From the NCBI GenBank assembly GCA_964390565.1, contig CAYMII010000019.1, positions 6,714 through 70,713 on the forward strand: a stretch of 64,000 nt of DNA, read 5' to 3'. The position numbers were made by a program, and so were the translations under genes. The first letter of the stretch is position 1. Every line of letters starts with the position of its first letter. This stretch comes from UBA8529 sp964390565 (GTDB lineage: Bacteria; Bacteroidota; Bacteroidia; Bacteroidales; Tenuifilaceae). The notes beneath the pieces were generated by a model. The model saw only the letters and a list, made by a program, of their open reading frames with translations. It did not search any database and was not told the DNA's origin. Shown here piece after piece: positions 1 through 6,911 of this stretch.

Positions 1-2477
1 CTTTCGCCACCGCTGAGCGTACTCGATGATTGTCCAAGTTTGATATAGCCTAAACCTACATCTTGTAAAGGCTTTAAGCGTTCACTTATTTTCTTCTCTG
101 TTGATGATTTACCTTTTTCAAAGAATTCAATTGCTTGGCTAACGGTCATCTCAAGAATGTCGAAAACATTGGCTCCTTGGTATTTTACCTCAAGTACATC
201 TTCCTTAAACCTTTTCCCATGACAAGTCTCACATACAAGGGTAACATCAGCCATGAATTGCATCTCAACGGTTATGGTGCCTTCGCCTTGACATTCCTCG
301 CAACGACCGCCTTCAACGTTGAACGAGAAGTGCGATGGCTTATAACCACTTCGCTTTGCGTAGGGTTGTTCCGAAAGAAGTTTGCGAACCTCATCCCAAG
401 CCTTTATGTAGGTAACTGGGTTACTTCGCGATGATTTTCCAATTGGATTCTGGTCAACCATTTCAACCCCTTTAATGAGGTGTGTATCACCTTTGATATG
501 GTCGTGCTGACCAGGACGCTCGCCTGAACCTGTAATCGCTTTTGATAATGCTGGGTATAGAATTCCTTTAACCAATGATGATTTACCTGAGCCGCTAACC
601 CCTGTAACAACAGTCATAATGTTAAGCGGAAACTTAACGTCGATGCCTTTTAGGTTATTCTCTCTTGCCCCAACAACCTCGATGTTGTTCGACCACTTAC
701 GACGAGGGAAAGGAACAGGAATGGATTCGGTATGATTGATATAATCAGCCGTTAAACTTTTTGTTGCTTTGGCTAAATGGGCGAAATCTCCTTCAAATAC
801 CACCTCTCCGCCATGACTTCCTGCCAGAGGACCAATATCAATTATGTAATCGGCCGATTTTATTATCTCCTCGTCGTGTTCAACTACAATAACTGTGTTC
901 CCTAAATCTCTTAAATCTTTTAAAACTCCAATTAATAGTTGCGTATCCCTCGAGTGTAGACCAATACTTGGCTCATCCAAAACGTATAGCGATCCTACAA
1001 GGCTGCTTCCAAGAGAAGTTGATAGGTTTATTCGTTGCGATTCTCCGCCTGATAAGGTGTTCGATAATCGATTAAGGGTTAAGTATCCTAATCCTACATT
1101 TCCTAAATATCCTAATCGATTCTTTATCTCTGTGAGTATTCTTTTGGCAATCTTGGAATCGTGATCATTTAGCTTAAAATTGTCAAATATTGAAATTAGT
1201 TCAGAGATAGGCTTATTTACTATATCGTGAATGGTGTAGCCGTTTACCTTGATATATGTCGCCTCTTTCCTTAGTCTACCACCTTTACACTCAGGGCAAA
1301 TAGTTTTTCCCATATAGCGCGATAGCATAACCCGATATTGGATCTTATACTTTTTTTCCTCTAAATGGGTGAAAAATTTATATAAACCATCAAAATCTTT
1401 TGTGCCATTCCAAAGAATTTGCCTTTGTTGTTCATTTAGTTGATAATATGGTTTATGTATAGGAAAATCGTATTTCTGAGCATGTTTTATTACTTGCTCT
1501 TTATACCAACTCATGGTTTCACCTTTCCAGCAAACAATAGCATCTTCGTAAAGCGAAAGGCTTTTATTTGGGACAACGAGCTCTTCATCGATTCCAATAA
1601 CTTTGCCATAGCCCTCGCATTTTGGGCATGCTCCAAGGGGATTATTGAAGCTGAATAGGTGTTCACTGGGCTCTTCGAATTCTATGCCATCCTTTTCAAA
1701 GCGATTCGAAAATACTTCTTCTACAACCTTATCCTCTTTATATATTTTGAGATAGCATTTCCCAGCGCCTTCGGCGAAAGCGGTTTGTACAGAATCACCT
1801 AAGCGGCTTACGAATTCATCATCAAGCGATAGAGAGAAACGATCTATTACCAATCTTAGTTTTGCTTCCGAAAGTTTGAGCAAATCTCGTGTACCCGCTT
1901 CATCAATCCTTATTACTTGCTCGCCAACCTCAATTCTCGTAAACCCTTCACGAACTAACTCCGCAAGTTTATCTTGTGTTGAGCAGTTATTACAAGTGAT
2001 GGGAGCCAGGAGAATCATTTTCGTTTCTAAAGGAAACGAGCAAATATGGTTTACTACATCAGTTACCGAATGTCTTTTAACCTCTTTGCCCGAAATGGGA
2101 GAGTAGGTTCTGCCGATACGGGCGAAAAGTAACTTTAGGTAATCGTAAACCTCAGTTGATGTACCAACTGTTGAACGTGGGTTTCGTGAGTTTACCTTTT
2201 GCTCAATGGCTATGGCTGGTGGAATTCCTGAAATTAGATCAACTTCGGGCTTGGAAACTCTTCCAAGAAATTGGCGTGCGTACGACGAAAGACTCTCAAC
2301 ATAGCGACGCTGCCCTTCGGCATATATAGTATCGAATGCTAAAGATGACTTCCCTGAGCCAGAAAGGCCTGTAATTACGATTAGTTTATTTCTTGGGATA
2401 TCGAGGCTTACATTCTTTAAATTGTGAACCCTGGCGCCCCTAATAGCAATAATATTTTGAGAATCTTTTTGAGACAT
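1..2477 (-). CDS. uvrA: UvrA, excinuclease ABC subunit A (partial, C-terminus outside window)
   Basis: ATP-dependent damage-recognition subunit of nucleotide excision repair, which loads UvrB on damaged DNA. Read from the ATG at 2477 on the minus strand, about 825 codons are present of a usual ~940. Seen in order: first Walker A GLSGSGKSS (residues 37-45), the motif QRRYVESLSSYARQFL, the first zinc finger region (CPKCEGYGKV, then CPECKGGRL), the first ABC signature LSGGESQR (about 474) followed by LDEPSIGLH, the second Walker A GVSGSGKSS (about 634), the second zinc finger (CEECQGEG, CETCHGKR), and the second signature LSGGE at the window edge. The frame is open throughout. A TAccTTTG box lies 19 bp upstream of the start. 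The single copy and canonical domains favour housekeeping UvrA over a resistance-type UvrA2. Confidence 0.97.
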   Translation of the reverse strand, partial: MSQKDSQNIIAIRGARVHNLKNVSLDIPRNKLIVITGLSGSGKSSLAFDTIYAEGQRRYVESLSSYARQFLGRVSKPEVDLISGIPPAIAIEQKVNSRNPRSTVGTSTEVYDYLKLLFARIGRTYSPISGKEVKRHSVTDVVNHICSFPLETKMILLAPITCNNCSTQDKLAELVREGFTRIEVGEQVIRIDEAGTRDLLKLSEAKLRLVIDRFSLSLDDEFVSRLGDSVQTAFAEGAGKCYLKIYKEDKVVEEVFSNRFEKDGIEFEEPSEHLFSFNNPLGACPKCEGYGKVIGIDEELVVPNKSLSLYEDAIVCWKGETMSWYKEQVIKHAQKYDFPIHKPYYQLNEQQRQILWNGTKDFDGLYKFFTHLEEKKYKIQYRVMLSRYMGKTICPECKGGRLRKEATYIKVNGYTIHDIVNKPISELISIFDNFKLNDHDSKIAKRILTEIKNRLGYLGNVGLGYLTLNRLSNTLSGGESQRINLSTSLGSSLVGSLYVLDEPSIGLHSRDTQLLIGVLKDLRDLGNTVIVVEHDEEIIKSADYIIDIGPLAGSHGGEVVFEGDFAHLAKATKSLTADYINHTESIPVPFPRRKWSNNIEVVGARENNLKGIDVKFPLNIMTVVTGVSGSGKSSLVKGILYPALSKAITGSGERPGQHDHIKGDTHLIKGVEMVDQNPIGKSSRSNPVTYIKAWDEVRKLLSEQPYAKRSGYKPSHFSFNVEGGRCEECQGEGTITVEMQFMADVTLVCETCHGKRFKEDVLEVKYQGANVFDILEMTVSQAIEFFEKGKSSTEKKISERLKPLQDVGLGYIKLGQSSSTLSGGE

Positions 2478-2495
2478 CGTTTTTGAATTGACCTG

Positions 2496-2503
2496 CAAAG
2501 GTA
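2496..2503 (-). promoter_or_regulatory. Promoter -7 box of uvrA (TAccTTTG)
   Basis: On the minus strand the sequence reads TACCTTTG followed by CA, a full match to the Bacteroidota -7 consensus TAnnTTTG, ending 19 bp before the uvrA ATG. I do not see a clear TTTG -33 element at the usual spacing, so the call rests on the -7 box and its position. Confidence 0.5.
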
Positions 2504-2654
2504 TGAGTTTATAAACAATTTTTTAGATGTTTGTTTCTCCGAGTTATTAAACTTTATTCGAAACCATTTTGCGTCTTATCCTGTATAAGTCTATAAATAG
2601 CAAGGTTTTTCGTCATTTTATAAGATATACGATTTAGTTTTCTGCTACTTTTTC

Positions 2655-2684
2655 TTTGATTTTTATTAAAAAAGCGTTTATTTG
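2655..2684 (+). promoter_or_regulatory. Candidate promoter of the ECF sigma gene
   Basis: TTTG at 2655-2658 is followed after 18 bp by TTTATTTG at 2677-2684, one mismatch from the TAnnTTTG box. This leaves a leader of roughly 85 nt before the GTG start at 2778. Call based on consensus match and spacing only. Confidence 0.35.
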
Positions 2685-2766
2685 CATAATAATTGTTGAT
2701 TAGTTCAAAGTTTAACCTTAATAATCTGCCTATAGAAGAAACTCTACCCAGTTAACCAATAAAGTT

Positions 2767-2772
2767 AGGAGG
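2767..2772 (+). promoter_or_regulatory. Strong Shine-Dalgarno AGGAGG fixing a GTG start
   Basis: AGGAGG is followed by a 5-bp spacer and GTG at 2778. The nearby ATG at 2782 is out of frame with the sigma-factor ORF, so the ribosome binding site supports the GTG. Perfect SD sequences are uncommon in Bacteroidota, whose genes mostly rely on A-rich unstructured leaders. Confidence 0.6.
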
Positions 2773-2777
2773 TAGTT

Positions 2778-3365
2778 GTGGATGCTTATAATTTAAGCGA
2801 TTATGAACTCGTTCAGGAGTTTGTAATCGGCAGAAGTTCTGCAATTGAGGTTTTAATCCGTCGACATCAAAAAAGGGTATACAGCTATATTTACCTTCTT
2901 GTAAAAAAACAGGATGTTGCCGAGGATATTTTCCAAGAAACGTTTATTAAGGTAATTAAGTCCCTTAAAGAGGGAAAATATGTTGATGCCAATCGATTCG
3001 TCTCTTGGATTTTACGTATTGCGCATAACCTTATCATCGATCATTTCCGAAGAGAGAAGCAATCAAAAATGATTTCGAAAGATGATTACGAAACTGATAT
3101 CTTGAATCATCCTCAATATTCCGATAAAAATATTGAGGAGGAGGTGGTTTTTGAGCAGGTATTGTCAGATGTGAGGAATCTTATTGATCAACTTCCTGAT
3201 GATCAAAAAGAGGTGGTAATGCTTAGGTATTATGCTGATTTAAGTTTCAAAGAGATTGCTGAGCAGACTAATGTTAGCATAAACACTGCTCTTGGCAGGA
3301 TGCGATATGCTATTATTAACATGCGTAAGATCAAAGAGGCAAATGGTATGATTCTTACTTTATAA
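2778..3365 (+). CDS. ECF-type RNA polymerase sigma factor (sigma-70 family)
   Basis: Directs RNA polymerase to a subset of promoters. The 195-residue product has region 2 at about 20-90 (ADV-type DIFQETFIKV, then FVSWILRIAHNLIIDHFRR, the -10-binding helix) and region 4 at about 130-185 (LPDDQKEVVMLRYYADLS then FKEIAEQTNVSINTALGRM, a helix-turn-helix). The linker is short and charged. No transmembrane anti-sigma gene follows, unlike FecI/FecR or RpoE/RseA pairs; only a 65-codon ORF lies downstream before a terminator. Bacteroidota carry a conserved orphan sigma of this type, so it may be a general housekeeping or stress sigma; the regulon cannot be read from the sequence. Confidence 0.93.
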   Translation: MDAYNLSDYELVQEFVIGRSSAIEVLIRRHQKRVYSYIYLLVKKQDVAEDIFQETFIKVIKSLKEGKYVDANRFVSWILRIAHNLIIDHFRREKQSKMISKDDYETDILNHPQYSDKNIEEEVVFEQVLSDVRNLIDQLPDDQKEVVMLRYYADLSFKEIAEQTNVSINTALGRMRYAIINMRKIKEANGMILTL

Positions 3366-3433
3366 TATTTTATAGAATTAATATAATAAGAGTATTCTGC
3401 AATCCGTTCTATGAAAAATAAAACGGATTGCCT

Positions 3434-3631
3434 ATGAATAGATGCTCTACTCACTATTTTTTTCAATATACTTATTTTGCTGGTACTGTAAATTCAACGC
3501 TCTTTAAAACGGACTTAACTTTTGAATATTCTATTTGGTTAAAATCTAGAATAGAAGAAATAGTTGAAAAAACGCCAGAAGTTCCTGATAGACTGATTAA
3601 TAACATATTGAAAAAAGCTAAAGTTTACTAA
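3434..3631 (+). CDS. Small hypothetical protein downstream of the sigma factor
   Basis: A 65-codon ORF from ATG 3434 (an in-frame TTG lies at 3428). I do not recognise the family. The N-terminal half is aromatic-rich and the C-terminal half looks helical and charged, ending in a Lys-rich tail. Its stop codon abuts a perfect intrinsic terminator, as expected for the last gene of a transcript, which is the best support that it is translated. It could be a small sigma-associated regulator, but nothing in the sequence shows this, and a chance ORF is possible. Confidence 0.45.
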   Translation: MNRCSTHYFFQYTYFAGTVNSTLFKTDLTFEYSIWLKSRIEEIVEKTPEVPDRLINNILKKAKVY

Positions 3632-3656
3632 GCCGGAAAAATTTCCGGCTTTTTTC
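3631..3656 (+). terminator. Intrinsic terminator after the sigma-factor transcript
   Basis: A perfect 9-bp stem, AGCCGGAAA (3631-3639) with TTTCCGGCT (3642-3650), is followed by a run of T. It overlaps the stop codon of the small ORF ending at 3631. Confidence 0.85.
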
Positions 3657-3714
3657 TTGCATTTAAGATTAATTATGTGATATATTTGTGATATCAAAAT
3701 AATATTATAATAGT

Positions 3715-4563
3715 ATGGAAAAAAATTTTAGCCCCAAGTCTGGATACCTGATGTTGACGGTATTCATTTTATTGTTAGCCGGTTTAATTACAACCGTTGC
3801 ATTGACCGAGAATCCAATATTTTTAATAGGATTACCGTTTGTTATTCTAATTGCTCCAGGTTTTATCATTGTTAATCCTAATGAATCATCGGTACTTATT
3901 CTTTTTGGAAAGTACAAAGGAACAATTAAGGATAATGGTTTCTTTTGGGTAAATCCATTTAATGTAAAAAAGAGAATATCGTTAAGGGCTCGTAACTTTG
4001 ATAGCCAGCCTATAAAGGTTAACGATAAGGTTGGTAACCCAATTATGATTGGGTTGGTGCTTGTTTGGAAAGTTGAAAATACTTTTAAAGCATCATTCGA
4101 TGTTGATCAGTACGAGCATTTTGTTGTTGTTCAGAGCGATGCTGCGCTACGTAAGCTTGCTGGTATGTTCCCTTACGATAATTTTGAAATAGAGGAGGCT
4201 ACCATAACTCTTAGAGCTGGTGGTGAAGAAGTAAATCATCGCTTGGAGACCGAACTAAGAGAAAGATTACAAATAGCAGGTATCAACGTAATTGAGGCAA
4301 GAATTAACTATATCGCATATGCACAAGAAATAGCAGGTGCCATGCTTCGTCGTCAACAAGCAACTGCTGTTGTTGCTGCCCGTGGTAAAATTGTTGAGGG
4401 TGCGGTAGGCATGGTTCAGATGGCTTTAGATCAATTATCGGAAAAACAAATTGTTAACCTCGATGAGGAGAAAAAAGCAGCAATGGTAAGCAACCTAATG
4501 GTAGTACTATGCTCTGATGAATCGGCTCGCCCAGTAGTAAACACAGGCACTTTACATCAATAG
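3715..4563 (+). CDS. SPFH / Band 7 (PHB) domain membrane protein
   Basis: Stomatin/prohibitin-type membrane scaffold of 282 residues. Two hydrophobic segments (about 10-32 and 35-55) precede the SPFH domain, which starts near FIIVNPNESSVLILFGKY and includes the strand-rich region with NPIMIGLVLVWKVEN and a helical C-terminus (EIAGAMLRRQQATAVVAAR). The length and the lack of a long coiled coil separate it from flotillins. It starts an apparent operon: the next ORF begins 3 bp after its stop, then an Arc-like regulator and a zinc ribbon protein. SPFH proteins organise lipid microdomains and often recruit proteases; the substrate here is unknown. Confidence 0.9.
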   Translation: MEKNFSPKSGYLMLTVFILLLAGLITTVALTENPIFLIGLPFVILIAPGFIIVNPNESSVLILFGKYKGTIKDNGFFWVNPFNVKKRISLRARNFDSQPIKVNDKVGNPIMIGLVLVWKVENTFKASFDVDQYEHFVVVQSDAALRKLAGMFPYDNFEIEEATITLRAGGEEVNHRLETELRERLQIAGINVIEARINYIAYAQEIAGAMLRRQQATAVVAARGKIVEGAVGMVQMALDQLSEKQIVNLDEEKKAAMVSNLMVVLCSDESARPVVNTGTLHQ

Positions 4564-4566
4564 AAT

Positions 4567-5148
4567 ATGGATTTTTTTGAAGAATACAAGGTTTTAGCTC
4601 AAAAGAATGGTTTTGAATTTGAGTGTATGGAGGATAATAGAAAATTAATCCAACCTACGGATAGAATCTTAAATAAAAAGTTTTGTGTGCTAAGTAAAAA
4701 CGATTTGGTTTACTTCGCTTCTGATTCTTACGCAGCAAAGGCCGGTATGACAAGTACTTATGCTGGGGTTTACACTATTGTGCCTGAAATTTCCATGGGA
4801 TATAAAGCTGAGGTTACAAAACGATTTTGGATTGATTTTATTTCTGGAAAGAAAAGGGTTAAAACGAAAAACTCCTATTTAGATAAAAATTTAGCTATTT
4901 CAACAAATAATATTGAACACCTTCTTAAAATGGTTGATGTTCGTGTTGCTGAGGCCTATCTAAAACTTTGGAGCAAGTATTCTCCAATAAAAATTGTAGC
5001 AGGCGTTGATTATATTCCTATTTCAACATTTAAAGATAAGATGATAATAGGAGTAGAGATGGATAGTTGGGTTTTGCCGAAAAACTTTATTTCAACTTTT
5101 GAAGATTTGAAAGAAGTTGTTTTTAGTATGACTCAACGTATAGGTTAA
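4567..5148 (+). CDS. Hypothetical protein in SPFH operon
   Basis: A 193-residue protein with no signal peptide or membrane segment that I can see, so probably cytoplasmic. I do not recognise a family. It looks like a mixed alpha/beta fold with many aromatic and charged residues. It begins 3 bp after the SPFH stop and is followed 19 bp later by the Arc-like protein, so it is almost certainly cotranscribed. A helper acting at the cytoplasmic face of the SPFH assembly is a reasonable guess from context only. Confidence 0.7.
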   Translation: MDFFEEYKVLAQKNGFEFECMEDNRKLIQPTDRILNKKFCVLSKNDLVYFASDSYAAKAGMTSTYAGVYTIVPEISMGYKAEVTKRFWIDFISGKKRVKTKNSYLDKNLAISTNNIEHLLKMVDVRVAEAYLKLWSKYSPIKIVAGVDYIPISTFKDKMIIGVEMDSWVLPKNFISTFEDLKEVVFSMTQRIG

Positions 5149-5167
5149 ATTTAGTTACTGAAATGTT

Positions 5168-5374
5168 ATGGCTGCTAAGAAATCCTTTGTACTTAGAATC
5201 GACCCTGATAAGATGGATGCAGTTGAGAAATGGGCGGCGGATGAGTTTCGTAGCACCAATGGGCAGCTTGAGTGGATAATTGACCAAGCCTTAAAAAAGG
5301 CTGGTAGATATAAAGCTAAGCCTCAACAAGATTCGGATTCAAATAGCAAAGATTATGGAAAAAACGATAATTAG
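5168..5374 (+). CDS. Arc-like ribbon-helix-helix protein
   Basis: A 68-residue basic protein. The first ~45 residues fit a ribbon-helix-helix DNA-binding fold of the Arc type (beta strand SFVLRIDPDKMDAVEKWA, then EFRSTNGQLEWIIDQALKKA), followed by a disordered Ser/Asp/Lys tail. Such small Arc-family proteins commonly sit directly behind SPFH genes in Bacteroidota, in some annotations labelled as toxin-antitoxin components; no toxin is evident here. It overlaps the next gene by 20 bp, implying translational coupling. It may autoregulate the operon. Confidence 0.82.
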   Translation: MAAKKSFVLRIDPDKMDAVEKWAADEFRSTNGQLEWIIDQALKKAGRYKAKPQQDSDSNSKDYGKNDN

Positions 5375-5570
5375 AACAAAGTATTCGTGTCCAAAGTGTG
5401 GAGGTCATGAGTTTGAAATTGGTGATATATTTATGGCAGATAGTCAAATTGCTAAATTTATAAACTTTGAAACTAAACGACTTTGTACAGTAACATGCAA
5501 AAAATGTACATACACTGAGATGTACAGCACACCAAAAAAGAATATTCAAAATGTTTTAGATGGTTTGTAG
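5355..5570 (+). CDS. Zinc-ribbon nucleic-acid-binding-like protein (DUF2082 type)
   Basis: A 71-residue protein with two CxxC knuckles: CPKCGG near residues 12-17 and CKKCTYTE near 49-56. Spacing and the trailing YTEMY resemble the zinc-ribbon family PF09855 (DUF2082). It begins inside the last 20 bp of the Arc-like gene. Cys spacing supports one bound zinc ion. Function is unknown; nucleic-acid or protein binding is the usual inference. A rho-independent hairpin lies just downstream. Confidence 0.8.
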   Translation: MEKTIIRTKYSCPKCGGHEFEIGDIFMADSQIAKFINFETKRLCTVTCKKCTYTEMYSTPKKNIQNVLDGL

Positions 5571-5571
5571 G

Positions 5572-5603
5572 AAAAAAATAGGGAGTTAAACGCTCCCTTT
5601 TTT
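5572..5603. terminator. Bidirectional terminator between convergent genes
   Basis: Stem GGGAG (5581-5585) pairs with CTCCC (5593-5597), with an A-run on the left and a T-run on the right, so it can work for both the zinc ribbon operon (plus) and rsmE (minus). Confidence 0.65.
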
Positions 5604-6303
5604 ATTGATTTGCGAGATTTGCAATATGGCATGCAACCACCCCCGCAGTTTCAGTTCTTAAGCGTGATGTTCCTAAACTTATTTCGCGATAATTGCTTTT
5701 TAAGGCTAATTGTATTTCATCAATGCTAAAATCACCTTCGGGACCAATAAGAATTATGCTTTTATTTAATGGTTTAAGCTCATTTTTAAGGTGGTTCAGC
5801 CCTTTAGTAGCGCAATGTGCTATAAATAGATTACCAGTTTGATTTGATTGAATTAATTGCTTAAAAGAGGTCATTGGGTTGAGTACAGGAACGTATGCTT
5901 TAATTGATTGTTTTACGGCTGATATTATAATCTTTTCAAGTCTTTCGTTATTTACTGCTTTGCGTTCAGAATGCTCGCAAAGGAGAGGCGTAATCTCATC
6001 AATGCCAATCTCGGTCGCCTTTTCGAGAAACCATTCAAATCGTTCGATATTCTTGGTTGGAGCAATTGCAATATGCAAATAGTGGTTCCGCTTTTCAAAT
6101 TCCAAGGTTGATTCGTAAACCTCAACCATGCACCTTTTGGGTTCTGGTCTTATAATTCTGGTTTTGAATAAACCACCTTTACCATCAATTAACGTAATTT
6201 CATCGCCAATTGTAAGCCTAAGCACCCTAATGCAGTGCTTAGATTCTTCTTCGTTTAGTGTATATGTATTCCCAGAAATATCTGGAGCGTAGAATAGTTG
6301 CAT
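5602..6303 (-). CDS. rsmE: 16S rRNA (uracil-1498-N3)-methyltransferase RsmE
   Basis: Methylates N3 of U1498 in 16S rRNA using SAM. The 233-residue protein has the N-terminal PUA-like domain (HCIRVLRLTIGDEITLIDG) and a C-terminal SPOUT knot with KATEIGIDEITPL, LIGPEGDFS and SLGTSRLRTETAG, the deep trefoil SAM-binding motifs of the family. Length is normal. It stands alone, convergent with the zinc ribbon operon and divergent from the phosphoesterase gene; a TAtaTTTG box lies upstream at 6364-6357. Confidence 0.96.
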   Translation of the reverse strand: MQLFYAPDISGNTYTLNEEESKHCIRVLRLTIGDEITLIDGKGGLFKTRIIRPEPKRCMVEVYESTLEFEKRNHYLHIAIAPTKNIERFEWFLEKATEIGIDEITPLLCEHSERKAVNNERLEKIIISAVKQSIKAYVPVLNPMTSFKQLIQSNQTGNLFIAHCATKGLNHLKNELKPLNKSIILIGPEGDFSIDEIQLALKSNYREISLGTSRLRTETAGVVACHIANLANQ

Positions 6304-6307
6304 CTAT

Positions 6308-6350
6308 TATAGATTTCAGATGTTAGACATCAGATATTAGATATTTTTTA
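6308..6350. repeat. Degenerate short repeat (AGATnTTAGA-like units) upstream of rsmE
   Basis: A run of related 8-10 bp words (AGATTTCAGATG, TTAGACATCAG, ATATTAGATAT) in the gap between rsmE and the phosphoesterase gene. It resembles the simple-sequence intergenic repeats elsewhere in the window but has no ORF and no clear inverted partner. Confidence 0.45.
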
Positions 6351-6356
6351 TCACAT

Positions 6357-6364
6357 CAAATATA
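6357..6364 (-). promoter_or_regulatory. Promoter -7 box of rsmE (TAtaTTTG)
   Basis: The minus strand reads TATATTTG, a full TAnnTTTG match, about 53 bp before the rsmE ATG. No convincing -33 partner was found. Confidence 0.4.
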
Positions 6365-6410
6365 CCTTTTTTGAAAGTGTTGCTACCTTTACGGCTCTAG
6401 AAAAATTTGA

Positions 6411-6911
6411 ATGAAAAGAATAGGATTACTATCCGATACGCATGGGCATTGGGATGACAAACTCTCAAGTTTCTTTAATGATTGCGATGAGATATGGCAT
6501 GCGGGTGATATTGGGAGTATTGAAGTTGCCGATAAAATATCGAAATTCAAACTGTTCAGGGGTGTGCATGGGAATATTGATGATCATAAGTTAAGGATAA
6601 CATATCCAAAAATTAATAGGTTTAATTGTGAAGAGGTAGATGTTTTTATTACCCATATTGGCGGAACGCCAAGTAGGTACGAACCATCTATTGTTCCAAA
6701 TATTGAATTAAATCCCCCAAAACTTTTTATATGCGGACATAGCCACATCTTAAAAGTGATGTTTGATAAAAAGCGAAACTTTCTTTATATGAATCCAGGA
6801 GCAGCTGGAATCCATGGATTTCATCATTTTAGAACTGCAATCAGATTTGTGATTGACGGCTCTGAGATAAAAGATTTAGAGGTCTTAGAGATTCCTAAAA
6901 GAGGAGTTTAA
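6411..6911 (+). CDS. YfcE/MJ0936-family metallophosphoesterase
   Basis: A 166-residue calcineurin-like phosphodiesterase. The metal ligands are visible in order: SDTHG (residues 8-12), HAGDIG (about 31-36), GVHGNIDD (about 51-58), FITHIGG, and GHSH (about 113-116) before NPGAAG. The family hydrolyses phosphodiesters with Mn or similar metals; the physiological substrate is generally unknown. Its stop overlaps by 4 bp the end of the convergent 1540-codon gene, so the two transcripts run into each other with no room for a terminator. Confidence 0.92.
   Translation: MKRIGLLSDTHGHWDDKLSSFFNDCDEIWHAGDIGSIEVADKISKFKLFRGVHGNIDDHKLRITYPKINRFNCEEVDVFITHIGGTPSRYEPSIVPNIELNPPKLFICGHSHILKVMFDKKRNFLYMNPGAAGIHGFHHFRTAIRFVIDGSEIKDLEVLEIPKRGV

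Larger units (their letters stand above)
2478..2777. other. Divergent intergenic region uvrA / ECF sigma
   Basis: About 300 bp of AT-rich DNA between two divergently read genes. It holds the uvrA promoter near 2500, a candidate sigma-factor promoter near 2655-2684 and the AGGAGG ribosome binding site at 2767-2772. I see no ORF, tRNA or conserved RNA structure. Confidence 0.5.

Noticed and set aside
404..610. 68-codon minus-strand ORF inside uvrA region
   Set aside because: It is in another frame of the clearly conserved uvrA reading frame and has no family features.
3230..3466. Minus-strand ORF over the end of the sigma-factor gene
   Set aside because: Antisense to the conserved region 4 of the sigma factor and without recognisable features.
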